Shown here in pieces: positions 24,605-33,774 of a stretch of DNA of 64,000 bases. Position 1 is the stretch's first letter; each line of letters begins with the position of its first letter. The translations under genes were made by a program, and so were the position numbers. The notes under the pieces were generated by a model. It did not search any database. It was not told where the DNA came from and worked only from the letters and a program-made list of their open reading frames with translations. The DNA is taken from the NCBI RefSeq assembly GCF_020515625.1, contig NZ_JAIWPJ010000003.1, positions 558,001-622,000 of the forward strand. Reading direction: 5' to 3'. Source of the DNA: Natrinema amylolyticum. Its GTDB lineage: Archaea > Halobacteriota > Halobacteria > Halobacteriales > Natrialbaceae.

Positions 24605-25492
24605 TTACGCGTCGTCGCCCCACTCGCCGCTCATGCCGACGCGCTCGCCGTCTTCCCAGACGTAGTAGCCCTCGCCGGTCTTCTTGCCGAGGTTGCCCGC
24701 GCGGACCTTCCGGCGCAGGGACTGCGGCGGTTTGAACCGCTCGCCGAGTTCTTCGCGGAGGTATTCCGCGATGTGCAGGCGCACGTCCAGCCCGACGTGG
24801 TCGGTCAGCTCGAGCGGCCCCATCGGATGCCCGTAGCCAATCTCCATCCCTTCGTCGATGTCGGCCGGGCTGGCGACGCCCTGCTCGACCATCCGGATCG
24901 CCTCGAGGCCCAGCGCCAGCCCGAGTCGCGACGTGGCGAAGCCGGCCGTGTCCCGGACGACGACGTCCTCCTTCTCGAGGCCCTGCACGTAATCGACGGC
25001 GAACGCCTCGGTGCGGTCGTCGGTCTGCTCGGCGATGACGATCTCGACGAGGTCCATGATGTGGGGCGGGTTGAAGAAGTGGAGGCCGACGGCGCGCTCG
25101 GGGTGCTCGAGCGCGCTGGCCATCTCGGTCACCGACAGCGAGGAGGTGTTCGAGGCGATCACCGTCTCCTCGTCTGCGGCGTCCTCGACGTCCGCGAAGA
25201 CCTCCTGTTTGAGGTCCATGTCCTCCGGTACCGCTTCGACGACCAGGTCGGCGTCCGCGACCGCGTCCGCGAGGTCGGTCGTCCCCTCGATTCGCTCGAG
25301 GGTTTCCTCCATCTCTTCCTCGCTGAGTTTGTCCCGATCGACGCCGCCCTGCAGGTTCTCGCGGATCCCCTCGAGGCCGTTATCAACGAACTCCTCCTCA
25401 ATGTCCCGGAGGATCACGTCGTGGCCCGCCATGGCGGAGACCTGTGCGATTCCGTGGCCCATACTGCCGGCTCCCAGTACGGTGACTTGCAT
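24605..25492 (-). CDS. 3-hydroxyacyl-CoA (3-hydroxybutyryl-CoA) dehydrogenase
   Basis: It oxidises L-3-hydroxyacyl-CoA with NAD+ in beta-oxidation, or does the reverse. The 295 residues fit the single-domain-pair HBDH family. The N terminus begins directly with QVTVLGAGSMGHGIAQV (NAD motif), followed by IASNTSSLSVTEMA, GLHFFNPPHIMDLVEI (catalytic His within HFFNP) and GYGHPMGPLELTDHVGLD in the C-terminal domain. I chose the ATG at 25492. The frame is open to 25729, but the extra 79 residues have no family support and cover a 26-base tandem repeat. It is divergent from the thiolase at 25953, so both steps may be co-regulated. Confidence 0.92.
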   Translation of the reverse strand: MQVTVLGAGSMGHGIAQVSAMAGHDVILRDIEEEFVDNGLEGIRENLQGGVDRDKLSEEEMEETLERIEGTTDLADAVADADLVVEAVPEDMDLKQEVFADVEDAADEETVIASNTSSLSVTEMASALEHPERAVGLHFFNPPHIMDLVEIVIAEQTDDRTEAFAVDYVQGLEKEDVVVRDTAGFATSRLGLALGLEAIRMVEQGVASPADIDEGMEIGYGHPMGPLELTDHVGLDVRLHIAEYLREELGERFKPPQSLRRKVRAGNLGKKTGEGYYVWEDGERVGMSGEWGDDA

Positions 25493-25574
25493 GTGCGAGG
25501 CCACAGCGGAAACGATCAAAAGCGTTCCCTTTCGAACGAACCGCTCGAACCGTACGAACGCGGTACCAGTCCGA

Positions 25575-25626
25575 AATCCACTGCGCATCAACCGCTCCAG
25601 AATCCACTGCGCATCAGCCGCTCCAG
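25575..25626. repeat. 26-base tandem duplication upstream of the 3-hydroxyacyl-CoA dehydrogenase
   Basis: Two adjacent 26-base units at 25575-25600 and 25601-25626 differ at a single base (CATCAACC versus CATCAGCC). A third partial piece, TCCAGTCCAG, follows. They sit 83-134 bases before the dehydrogenase start, in the divergent region shared with the thiolase. Apart from this, 25493-25952 (460 bases) contains no gene I can support. Confidence 0.75.
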
Positions 25627-25952
25627 TCCAGTGGCGCGCGCTGTCGCTCGGGACGATCGACAGCGAAGGTCGATCGACGTAACGGCTGGGGACTCCGGGC
25701 CCCTCGCCCCTTTCAGTCCCATCCCACACAGCGCCTCTTCCTCCCCAACCGACTGCGGTCCTCGCTCCCGCTGGTCGCTCCGGTCCTCATCCCTCGCACG
25801 GCTTCGGACCGCGGCTCACACGATTTCGCTGCGGCCCAGCGCGCGCCACCGCACGTGGGACGTCCTTCGCACCGAACCGAAGCCGAAAATCCCCGACCGG
25901 ATACCGGAGAACGGAGCTACTTTAGTTCCGGAGCGCGAGCCACTCACTACCA

Positions 25953-27095
25953 ATGAGCGACCGCCAGCCGGTTATCGTACAGGCAGTCAGGACTCCGCAG
26001 GGGAAACACGGTGGCGTCTACGCCGACACGGGGAGCGAGGAACTCTCGGTGCCGCTCGTAAACGAGATGCTCGAGCGGACGGGGCTCTCGGGCGCGGCCG
26101 TCGACGACATCAGGTGGGGCTGTGCCAAGCAGGTCAACGAGCAGAGCAACAATATCGCCCGCGTGATCGCGCTCCTCTCGGACCTCGGCGAGGAGGTTCC
26201 CGGCACGACCATCGACCGACTCTGTGCCTCCTCGGCGGAGGCGATCATGAGCGCCAGCGACGCGATTCGGGCGGGCCAGCGCGACGTCATCGTCGCCGGC
26301 GGCGTCGAGAACATGTCCCGCAACGAGCGCCGGAAGGGGATCGACTCCTACGCCGGGATCGCCGAGCAGTACGACGCGGCCGGGCTCGCGATGGGCCAGA
26401 CCGCCGAGACGGTCGCCGAGGAGTTCGATATCGGCCGCGACGAGCAGGACGAGTACGGCGCTCGCAGCCAGCAGCGCGCGGTGGAAGCGACCGAGGCGGG
26501 AACATTCGACGAGGAAATCGTCCCCATCGAGACGGCCGACGGGACCGTCACCGAGGACGAAGGACTCCGTCCCGGCACGACCAAAGAAAAGATCGCCGGC
26601 CTGCCGCCCGCGTTCCGTGAGGACGGCACCGTCACCGCCGCCAATGCCTCGCAGGTCTCCGACGGCGCCGCCGGGGTCCTCATCACGAGCCGCGAGTTCG
26701 CTGAGGAACGGGGCCTCGAGATCATGGCCGAAATCGAGGATCACAACGTCGCCGGCGTCGATCCGACGGTGATGGGGATCGGCCCCGTTCCGGCGGTCCG
26801 CGGAATCTGGGAGCGAAACGGTCGCGACGCCGACGACTACGATCTCGTGGAACTCAACGAGGCCTTCGCCAGCCAGACGATCTACTGCCGGGACGAACTC
26901 GGCTTCGACGACGAGCGCTTCAACGTCAACGGCGGCGCGATCGCCATCGGTCATCCGTTGGGTGCCTCGGGCGCACGACTTCCCGTCACGCTGATCCACG
27001 AACTGCAGCGCCGGGGCGGCGGGCTGGGGCTCTCGACGATGTGCGTCGGCTACGGCCAGGGCGCGGCCGTCGAGTTCCGCGTGCCCGAGCAGTAA
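25953..27095 (+). CDS. Thiolase (acetyl-CoA C-acyltransferase)
   Basis: It cleaves 3-ketoacyl-CoA with CoA, or joins two acetyl-CoA. The 380 residues have the three thiolase signatures. The nucleophile cysteine is in DRLCASSAEAI near residue 90. The substrate-binding motif is VELNEAFASQ, and the GHPLGASGARL motif carries the catalytic His near 340. The second catalytic Cys is in STMCVGYGQGAA near the end. The ATG at 25953 is preceded by a TTTAGTT-like AT stretch at a promoter distance. The gene is divergent from the 3-hydroxyacyl-CoA dehydrogenase that acts just before it in beta-oxidation. Confidence 0.93.
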   Translation: MSDRQPVIVQAVRTPQGKHGGVYADTGSEELSVPLVNEMLERTGLSGAAVDDIRWGCAKQVNEQSNNIARVIALLSDLGEEVPGTTIDRLCASSAEAIMSASDAIRAGQRDVIVAGGVENMSRNERRKGIDSYAGIAEQYDAAGLAMGQTAETVAEEFDIGRDEQDEYGARSQQRAVEATEAGTFDEEIVPIETADGTVTEDEGLRPGTTKEKIAGLPPAFREDGTVTAANASQVSDGAAGVLITSREFAEERGLEIMAEIEDHNVAGVDPTVMGIGPVPAVRGIWERNGRDADDYDLVELNEAFASQTIYCRDELGFDDERFNVNGGAIAIGHPLGASGARLPVTLIHELQRRGGGLGLSTMCVGYGQGAAVEFRVPEQ

Positions 27096-27324
27096 CGACT
27101 CCGACCGCGTTCGTCCCGGATTGTGACTGCCGTCGAGCCGCGTTCGTCGCGGCCGTCTCGAGCCGGTACCGGAGCCGTTCGACCGGCTGCGAGCGATAAA
27201 ACCGGGATTCGAGTTCGTTTCCAACTGTCAGTCTCGTCCTCGAGGCCCGTCGTCTCGCCGGTCGAAAACGACCGCAAAAATTCCGAGCCGGTTCGCGGCC
27301 GACGCCGCGATCGCAGCGCCTCGG

Positions 27325-28464
27325 TTACAGGATCTGGTCGGCGATGATGTTCTTCTGGATCTCGCTGGTGCCCTCGTAGATCTTCGTGATGCGGGCGTCG
27401 CGGTAGTAGCGCTCGGCGGGGTAGTCCGTGACGTAGCCCGAGCCGCCGTGGACCTGGATGCCCTCGTCGGCGACTTCGACCGAGATCTCGGAGGCGAACA
27501 GCTTCGCCATGCTCGAGTACTGCGCGGCGACGTCCTGGTTGTTCTGCTCGACCTGGGTCGCGGCGCGGTAGGTCAGCGAGCGGGCGGCCTCGACCTTGGT
27601 GGCCATCTCAGCGATCTTGTGCTGGATGGCCTGGAACTCCGAGATCTTCTGGTCGAACTGCTCGCGCTGGTTGGCGTACTCGATGGCGGCGTCGAGTGCG
27701 CCCTGGGCGGCACCGACGGCCTGTGCGGCGACGCTGGTACGGCCGGAGGCGAAGAACTCCATCAGCTGGTAGAAGCCCTTGTCGATCTCGCCGATGACGT
27801 TCTCCTCGGGGATGCGGACGTCGTCGATGACGACCTCTGCGAGGTCCGACGCGCGAATGCCCAGCTTGTTGGTGATCTTCTCGGTCTTGATGCCGTCGCG
27901 GTCCATCTCGACGAGGAACGCGGTGATGCCGCGGTGACCCTCGTCGGGGCTGGTCTTGGCCATCAGGACGCCGACGTCGGCGACGGTCCCGTTGGTGATC
28001 CACATCTTGTTCCCGTTGAGGACGTACTCGTCGCCGTCCTTCTCGGCGACCGTCTCGATGCCGGCGACGTTCGAGCCGTGTGCCGGCTCGGAGATCATCG
28101 AACAGGAGGCGGTCTCCCCGTTGGCGATCTTGGGCAGCCACTCCTCTTTCATCCACTCGTCGCCGAACTCGATGATCATGTCCGTCCCGAAGCCGGCGGA
28201 GCCGACGGCGCTCCCGATACCGGGGTCGGCGCGCCAGAGCTCCTCGGTGACGATCGTCGAGGAGATCTTGTCCATCCCGGCACCGTCGTACTCGAGCGGG
28301 ATGTTCGGCGCGACGAAGTCGTATTCGGCGGCCTTCTCGCGGAGATCTTCCGGATACTTGTGTTCTCGGTCGTGCTCCTCGGCGACCGGCACCATCTCGT
28401 TTTCACCGAATTCGCGGACGGCATCGCGGATCGCTTCGTGCTCGGCTGACAGCTGGAATGCCAT
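27325..28464 (-). CDS. Acyl-CoA dehydrogenase
   Basis: It introduces the 2,3 double bond into acyl-CoA, passing electrons to ETF. The 379 residues match the short/medium-chain family. SMISEPAHGSNVAG with LNGNKMWITNG forms the FAD/substrate region. The C terminus has VHGGSGYVTDYPAERYYRDA and KIYEGTSEIQ, in which the Glu of YEGTSE is the catalytic base. The start codon at 28464 follows an AT-rich stretch. It is flanked by the acyl-CoA ligase on the same strand 163 bases upstream, so they may be in one regulon without being one operon. Confidence 0.93.
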   Translation of the reverse strand: MAFQLSAEHEAIRDAVREFGENEMVPVAEEHDREHKYPEDLREKAAEYDFVAPNIPLEYDGAGMDKISSTIVTEELWRADPGIGSAVGSAGFGTDMIIEFGDEWMKEEWLPKIANGETASCSMISEPAHGSNVAGIETVAEKDGDEYVLNGNKMWITNGTVADVGVLMAKTSPDEGHRGITAFLVEMDRDGIKTEKITNKLGIRASDLAEVVIDDVRIPEENVIGEIDKGFYQLMEFFASGRTSVAAQAVGAAQGALDAAIEYANQREQFDQKISEFQAIQHKIAEMATKVEAARSLTYRAATQVEQNNQDVAAQYSSMAKLFASEISVEVADEGIQVHGGSGYVTDYPAERYYRDARITKIYEGTSEIQKNIIADQIL

Positions 28465-28627
28465 ATGGTTTGCTTGGTGTCGTCTTACAAAGTAGCTTCG
28501 GATATGCTCGAAATTTGTTTTTGTTAATACATCGGCGGACGAACCGCGAGAGTGGAAACGGGCGGGGCGGGTCGGTTCTGACAGGTGGGAATGCCTCGGT
28601 CAGTGGAAGACCGCGACCAAGCGGCGA

Positions 28628-30190
28628 TCAGTCGTCGCTCTCGTCGCGGAGTTCGAACTTCTGGACCTTGCCGGTCGTCGTCCGGGGGAGTTCTTGCACG
28701 AACTCGACCTCTCGTGGGTGTTTGTACTCCGCGAGGTTCGTCAGACAGTACTGTTTGATGTCTTCGGGCGTCGCCTCGGCGTCGGGCGTCGTCACGACGA
28801 AGGCCTTGACCGTCTCGCCCCGACGCTCGTCCGGAACTCCGACGACGGCGGCGTCGGCGACGTCGGGGTGCTCGAAGAGGAGCTCCTCGACTTCGCGCGG
28901 GTAGACGTTGTAGCCGCCGGTGACGATCATGTGTTTCTCCCGGTCCACGACGTAGAAGAAGTTATCTTCGTCCCAGTAGCCGATGTCGCCGGTGTGGAAC
29001 CAGCGCTTGCCGTCCTCATACGTAAACGCCTCCTCGTTGGCCTCCGGCAGCCCGTAGTACTCCGTCATCACGTTCGGGCCGTGGATGACGAGTTCGCCCG
29101 TGATATCGTGAAGGTCGGCCTCCTCTTCGTCGATCGGACCTTCTTCCACGCGTGGAACTTCGTCGAACTCATCATCGACGATCTTGGCCTCGACGCCCTC
29201 GAGTGGTTGCCCGATGCTCCCCTTCCGGCGGTTCTCGTTCGTGTTAGCGTGGGTGACCGGACTCGTCTCCGTCAGCCCGTAGCCCTCGTTGAGCTGGACG
29301 CCCCACAGCTCCTCGAATCGGTCCAGGACCTCGAGCGGCAGGCTCGAGCCCCCGGAGTTAGCGAAGCGCAGCGCCTCGAACTCGTACTCGTCGGCGTCGG
29401 GCTGGTTGATCATGTCGTTGAACATCGCGGGGACGGCGAACATGATCGTGATCTCGTCGTCCTCGAGCTGGTCCATGACCGTCGGCGCGTCCCACTCGGG
29501 GACGGGGTAGTAGGTGCCGCCGCTGTACATCGCGCCGTTCATGACGACGGACATGCCGTAGATGTGGAACAGCGGGAGCGTGCCGATGAGTCGATCGGAG
29601 GCCTGGAAGCCCCCTGGCGGGACGCTCGCGTTGGCTCGCGTCGTAAAGGCCAGATTGTGGTGGGTCAACAGGACGCCCTTCGGCGTGCCGGTCGTCCCCG
29701 ACGTGTAGGGCTGGACCGCGACATCGTCGTCGGCGCGGTCGACGATCCCTTTAGTGTCGTCTGCGAGAAAGTCGTCGAACGCGGTGGCACCGTCGGCCGC
29801 TCCGCCGACGCTGATCACCTGTTCGACGTCCGTATCGTCCTGGACCTCGAGGACCGTGGGGACGAGGTCGGCCAGCGAGACGACCGCCTTCGCCCCGCTG
29901 TCGCCGAGCATGTGGCTGATCTCGCGGGCCTTGTACTGCGGGTTCATCGGGACGATGATCCCGCCGGCGCGCAACGTGCCGTAGAAGGCCGTGACGAACT
30001 GCGGCAGGTTCGGGAGGTAGATGCCGACGCGGTCGCCCTCGCCGATGCCGCGATCCTCGAGCGCCTGCGCGAATCGTCCGGCTCGCTCCCAGAACTCCTC
30101 GTAGGTCAGTTCGGTTCCACGATACGCGATCGCGGCCGAATCCGGGTTCGCTTCCACGGTCTCGCCGACGTCCGTCACGAGATTTGTCAT
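28628..30190 (-). CDS. Long-chain fatty acid/organic acid-CoA ligase (AMP-forming)
   Basis: It activates a carboxylic acid to its CoA ester through an acyl-AMP. The 520 residues contain the full ANL set: P-loop YTSGTTGTPKGVLLTHHN, EGYGLTETSPV, the hinge aspartate motif WFHTGDIGYWD, GGYNVYPREVEE and the catalytic lysine in PRTTTGKVQKFELR. The binding-pocket sequence does not reveal chain length; the family covers long-chain, medium-chain and some aromatic acids. ATG 30190 is chosen; the frame open to 30244 is not conserved. It lies downstream of the TRAP transporter genes on the same strand, which fits activation of an imported acid. Confidence 0.92.
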   Translation of the reverse strand: MTNLVTDVGETVEANPDSAAIAYRGTELTYEEFWERAGRFAQALEDRGIGEGDRVGIYLPNLPQFVTAFYGTLRAGGIIVPMNPQYKAREISHMLGDSGAKAVVSLADLVPTVLEVQDDTDVEQVISVGGAADGATAFDDFLADDTKGIVDRADDDVAVQPYTSGTTGTPKGVLLTHHNLAFTTRANASVPPGGFQASDRLIGTLPLFHIYGMSVVMNGAMYSGGTYYPVPEWDAPTVMDQLEDDEITIMFAVPAMFNDMINQPDADEYEFEALRFANSGGSSLPLEVLDRFEELWGVQLNEGYGLTETSPVTHANTNENRRKGSIGQPLEGVEAKIVDDEFDEVPRVEEGPIDEEEADLHDITGELVIHGPNVMTEYYGLPEANEEAFTYEDGKRWFHTGDIGYWDEDNFFYVVDREKHMIVTGGYNVYPREVEELLFEHPDVADAAVVGVPDERRGETVKAFVVTTPDAEATPEDIKQYCLTNLAEYKHPREVEFVQELPRTTTGKVQKFELRDESDD

Positions 30191-30307
30191 ACCTTGTGTA
30201 GGGTCGTCTGAGGGCCACAAAAGGGTTGTTACTCGGTAATCCAATTTACTTCGGTTGTTTCCGAAAACGGGGACCGAACGGCCGCGTGGCCGCGACCGGG
30301 TCCGCGG

Positions 30308-32509
30308 TCAGTCGAGGGTCGACGCCTCGACGCCGGCGTCGGTCTCGGCCGACATCTCGTAGCCCACGACGAACCGGGCGTGGAGTAGCGCGCCGACGAT
30401 AGCGGCCGCGGCGACGAGTTGCACGGCGACGTGGACGAGCGACCCGAACATGGCACAGAGCGCGGCGGCGACGTAGAGCCCTCGGGCCGGTGACGAGAGG
30501 TCTCGAGCGCCGTCGAAGCCGACCGTCGCGACGATCAGCCCGACGGTCCCCGCCAGGACGACGGGGAACGCGATGAGCGTCTCCCGCGACCACTCGATGA
30601 GGCTGTCGTTCGCGACGAAGGCGTACGGGATGACGAACCCGGGCGCACCGAGCCGGAGCGACTGCACGCACGATCGCATGAAGCTCGCGTTCGCGATTCG
30701 CGACCCGATCGCGACCGAGATCGCGACCGGCGGCGTGATCGCCGACAGCATCGCGAAGTAGAACACGAACATGTGCGTCGTGATGACGGGCGTCCCGAGT
30801 TCGGTCACCGGTCTGGCGACCAGGATGGCCACCAGAATGTACGCTGCGGGCGTCGGCATTCCCAGCCCGAACAGGATACTGGCGATCATCGCGAGGAACA
30901 ACACGACGAAGAGTCCCCCGCCGAAGCCGAGGAGGCTCACATCGCTCATCCCGATGATACTCGTCGCGACTCGCGCGGTCAGCCCGGATCCCTCGAGCAG
31001 TTTGACGATCACGCCCATCGCCGCGAGTACGCCGACGAGCGGAGCCATCTCGACGCCGCCCTGCTTGAAGCCGTCCAGCGTTTGCTTGGTCGTTCCGAGC
31101 AGGTTCCGGACGATGTCGTCGGCCGAGACCCCCCCGTCGTCGGCAGCCGCTGGCGCGTCGGTGCCCACGTGCACCACGTCGACGAGGAAATTACGGACGT
31201 ACATCACGAGGACGATCGAGAAGATCGTGTACATCCCCGCCGCGAAGGGCGAGAACTGCAGATAGACGAGCGTCGTCAGGAGCACGGCCATCGGGACCGC
31301 GAAGTGGACGCCGCCCAGGAGCAGTCGCCAGTCGAACGACGACAGATCGCTCGAGATCCAGCCGAACTTGAGGATCGTGAAGTGGACCGCGAGACAGACG
31401 CTGAAGTAGAACAGCGCCGCCGGAATCATCCCGGCCTTGACGATGTCCAGATACGGAACGCCGATGATGTCCGCCATCAGGAACGCCGCGACGCCCATGA
31501 CGGGCGGCAGCATCTGGCCGCCAGCGGAGGCGACCGCCTCGATCGATGCGGCGATTTCGTCGCTGACGCCCTGGTCTTTGATCATCGGGATCGTGAAGCT
31601 CCCGGTCGTCGCGGTGTTGGCCGCCGCACTGCCAGTGATCGATCCCATGATCATGCTCGAGATGACGGCGATCTGGACGACACCGGTCCGGAGACTCGTT
31701 CCGAGTTCCTGGCCAATCTCGCGGACGAAATCCATCAGGCCGTAGGCCTTGGCGATCCCCGCGAACATGATGAAGATCGCGACCCACGTCGAACCGATCC
31801 GCATGAGAGTATCGTCGTAAACGCCGCTGATACCGATCGCACCGTTCTCGGCGATCTGCGCCCAACTCATTCCCGAGTGACGGAACACGCCGAACAGCTG
31901 GCTGCCGACCATCGAGTGAGCATACAGGACCGAGAGCACGGCGACGACCGCGATGACCGTGCCGAACGCCCTGCGGGTCACGTCGATCGCGAGCGCGATC
32001 AGGATCCCGCCGACGACGTGGTCAGTGGTGTTGTAGCCGAGGACGAACGCGTCTCCCTGTAGTCGGGTGAAATTGAGGTAGACGTAGACCGACGCCGCGA
32101 TCGCCGTCACGGCTAACGCGACGGCGATGAACGGGTCGATCCTCGCGTACGCACGGCGGAGCCGTTCGAGTCCGCTAGCCGACTCCACGTCCGGCGACGG
32201 CGACGAAGGCTCGGCTCCTGCATCGTCGACGGCTCCGGCGTACCCGGTCGTGCCGTCGAACCGGTTCGTGACGTAATCGAGATAGTACAGCGCCACGCCG
32301 GTCCCGAAGAAGACGATCATGTACTGTTCGACTCGAGTCACCCAGCCGGGTTGCCCGACGAGTCCCTCGAGGACCGACGGCCAGCCGAACACGAGCGTCG
32401 CGGCGTACACGACGGTAAAGAGGGTCAGCCCGAGGCCGACCGCGTAGACAACGGCGTCGAGGGCCCGTAGCGGGAGGCCCCGTTCGGAACGTCGATTGAG
32501 TGCAGACAT
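30308..32509 (-). CDS. TRAP transporter fused permease (DctQ-DctM type), TAXI family
   Basis: Sodium-coupled uptake of an organic acid with a periplasmic-type binding protein. The 733 residues are hydrophobic throughout, with the small DctQ-like domain at the N terminus and the large DctM-like domain following, a fusion usual for TAXI-TRAP systems. Landmarks are the signature stretch MGSITGSAAANTATTGSF, the helix-loop GGQMLPPVMGVAAFLMADI, and GLGMPTPAAYILVA. A charged cytoplasmic loop lies near residues 95-120. It starts eight bases after the stop of the TAXI binding protein, so they are one operon. Substrate is unknown; dicarboxylates, glutamate and aromatic acids are known for this group. 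Confidence 0.92.
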   Translation of the reverse strand: MSALNRRSERGLPLRALDAVVYAVGLGLTLFTVVYAATLVFGWPSVLEGLVGQPGWVTRVEQYMIVFFGTGVALYYLDYVTNRFDGTTGYAGAVDDAGAEPSSPSPDVESASGLERLRRAYARIDPFIAVALAVTAIAASVYVYLNFTRLQGDAFVLGYNTTDHVVGGILIALAIDVTRRAFGTVIAVVAVLSVLYAHSMVGSQLFGVFRHSGMSWAQIAENGAIGISGVYDDTLMRIGSTWVAIFIMFAGIAKAYGLMDFVREIGQELGTSLRTGVVQIAVISSMIMGSITGSAAANTATTGSFTIPMIKDQGVSDEIAASIEAVASAGGQMLPPVMGVAAFLMADIIGVPYLDIVKAGMIPAALFYFSVCLAVHFTILKFGWISSDLSSFDWRLLLGGVHFAVPMAVLLTTLVYLQFSPFAAGMYTIFSIVLVMYVRNFLVDVVHVGTDAPAAADDGGVSADDIVRNLLGTTKQTLDGFKQGGVEMAPLVGVLAAMGVIVKLLEGSGLTARVATSIIGMSDVSLLGFGGGLFVVLFLAMIASILFGLGMPTPAAYILVAILVARPVTELGTPVITTHMFVFYFAMLSAITPPVAISVAIGSRIANASFMRSCVQSLRLGAPGFVIPYAFVANDSLIEWSRETLIAFPVVLAGTVGLIVATVGFDGARDLSSPARGLYVAAALCAMFGSLVHVAVQLVAAAAIVGALLHARFVVGYEMSAETDAGVEASTLD

Positions 32510-32517
32510 CGGTCGTA

Positions 32518-33546
32518 CTACTCGTCGGCGCGCTCGAAGTCCTCGCTCCAGACGCCCAGTTCCTCGTAGAAGTCGGCCGCGGCCGGATGGAACGGAACGC
32601 CGTCGTACATGTTCTTGACCCAGAACGAATCCTCCGCGAAGGTCCCCAGCAGGGCGTGGTAGTCCGCGAGTTCGTCCTTCTGTTCGTGCATCGCCTCGAG
32701 GAAGTCGTAGACGGTGTCGTAGTCGAGGTCACCGCGCGAGACGAAGTTGTATGCGAACGTCGGAGCGGGGATCTCGCCCGGTGTGTCCGCGCCGTCGATC
32801 TGGCCGGTGTCGACGGACTGGGAGAGCAGCCGCTCGTCGTCTGCCCACGCTTGGGCGGTCGAGTCCTCGACGTCGAGAACTTTCAAATCGACCGTGCTGG
32901 CGATCTCTTGGAGCCAGGCCGGGTTCGCCACGAAGTTCATCAGCGTCCCGACGCCGACGTCGAGCTGGTTCTCGTTCATCGCGTTGCCCTGGCCACCGTA
33001 ACCGACGCTGACGCGCTCGTAGTCGTCGGTCGCATATCCGAGCGCCCTCTCGAGGGCGGGTGCAGTCCCGGAGCCGCTCGGTGTCGGCGACACTGCCGTG
33101 TCGGGGCCGATATCCGACAGCGTTTCGAGGTCCGCATCGTTGGTGATGAAGAACCACGGCAGGTCGTAGTAGTGGAAGATCTGCGTCATCTCGAAGTCGA
33201 GCTCACCGAAGGGGTCGTTGCCCTGTTGGACGTCGTAGGCCGACCAGTTCTGGATGTACACCATCTCGGCGTCTTCGCTCTGGAGCGCGCCGATGTTCGC
33301 TTCCGTGCCCTGGCTCGTCTTGGCTTCGACGAAGAGGTCGTCCGTCTGGTCGTTAACCGCGCTCGCGAGCCCCTGGTTCGCACCGTAGGCCGTCGTGCTC
33401 GAGGTCGACGTCCGCATTCGGACGGTCGTCTGACTGCTGTCGCTTCCCGAACAGCCGGCCAGTGCCGTTGCCGCTCCGACGCCAGTTGCCGCGAGAAGTG
33501 ATCGCCGAGTCGTACTGCTGTCGCTGTACTTTCGTTCGTGCGCCAT
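32518..33546 (-). CDS. TAXI family TRAP transporter solute-binding lipoprotein
   Basis: The extracytoplasmic binding protein for the fused permease. The 342 residues open with a twin-arginine signal (TTRRSLLAATGVGAATALAG) ending in a lipobox-type Cys followed by GSDSS. It should therefore be Tat exported and lipid-anchored on the outer face. The mature part has the TAXI features: TTAYGANQGLASAVN near the front, SQGTEANIGALQSEDAE, and GNAMNENQLDVGVGTLM. I chose ATG 33546 over 33570 because it places the signal normally. Together with the ligase and dehydrogenases nearby, it suggests an imported acid that is CoA-activated and oxidised. Confidence 0.9.
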   Translation of the reverse strand: MAHERKYSDSSTTRRSLLAATGVGAATALAGCSGSDSSQTTVRMRTSTSSTTAYGANQGLASAVNDQTDDLFVEAKTSQGTEANIGALQSEDAEMVYIQNWSAYDVQQGNDPFGELDFEMTQIFHYYDLPWFFITNDADLETLSDIGPDTAVSPTPSGSGTAPALERALGYATDDYERVSVGYGGQGNAMNENQLDVGVGTLMNFVANPAWLQEIASTVDLKVLDVEDSTAQAWADDERLLSQSVDTGQIDGADTPGEIPAPTFAYNFVSRGDLDYDTVYDFLEAMHEQKDELADYHALLGTFAEDSFWVKNMYDGVPFHPAAADFYEELGVWSEDFERADE

Positions 33547-33774
33547 GCCAATCCGATACATACCTCCCAATTATAGTCCTTCCGTTATCTGTCGAAAACC
33601 TACGTAACAGGACGCTAATATGATCGTTCCGATCTGATCGCGCTCGAGCGTTCCGACGACGGGCGAGTGGCGGCCGCCGACCGTCCGTAACCGATCGCTC
33701 GAACCCGTCACGACGACGACGCATGTGACAACCGGTATCGCAATACCTATTGTGCCATTTACCTAGGTCCACGT

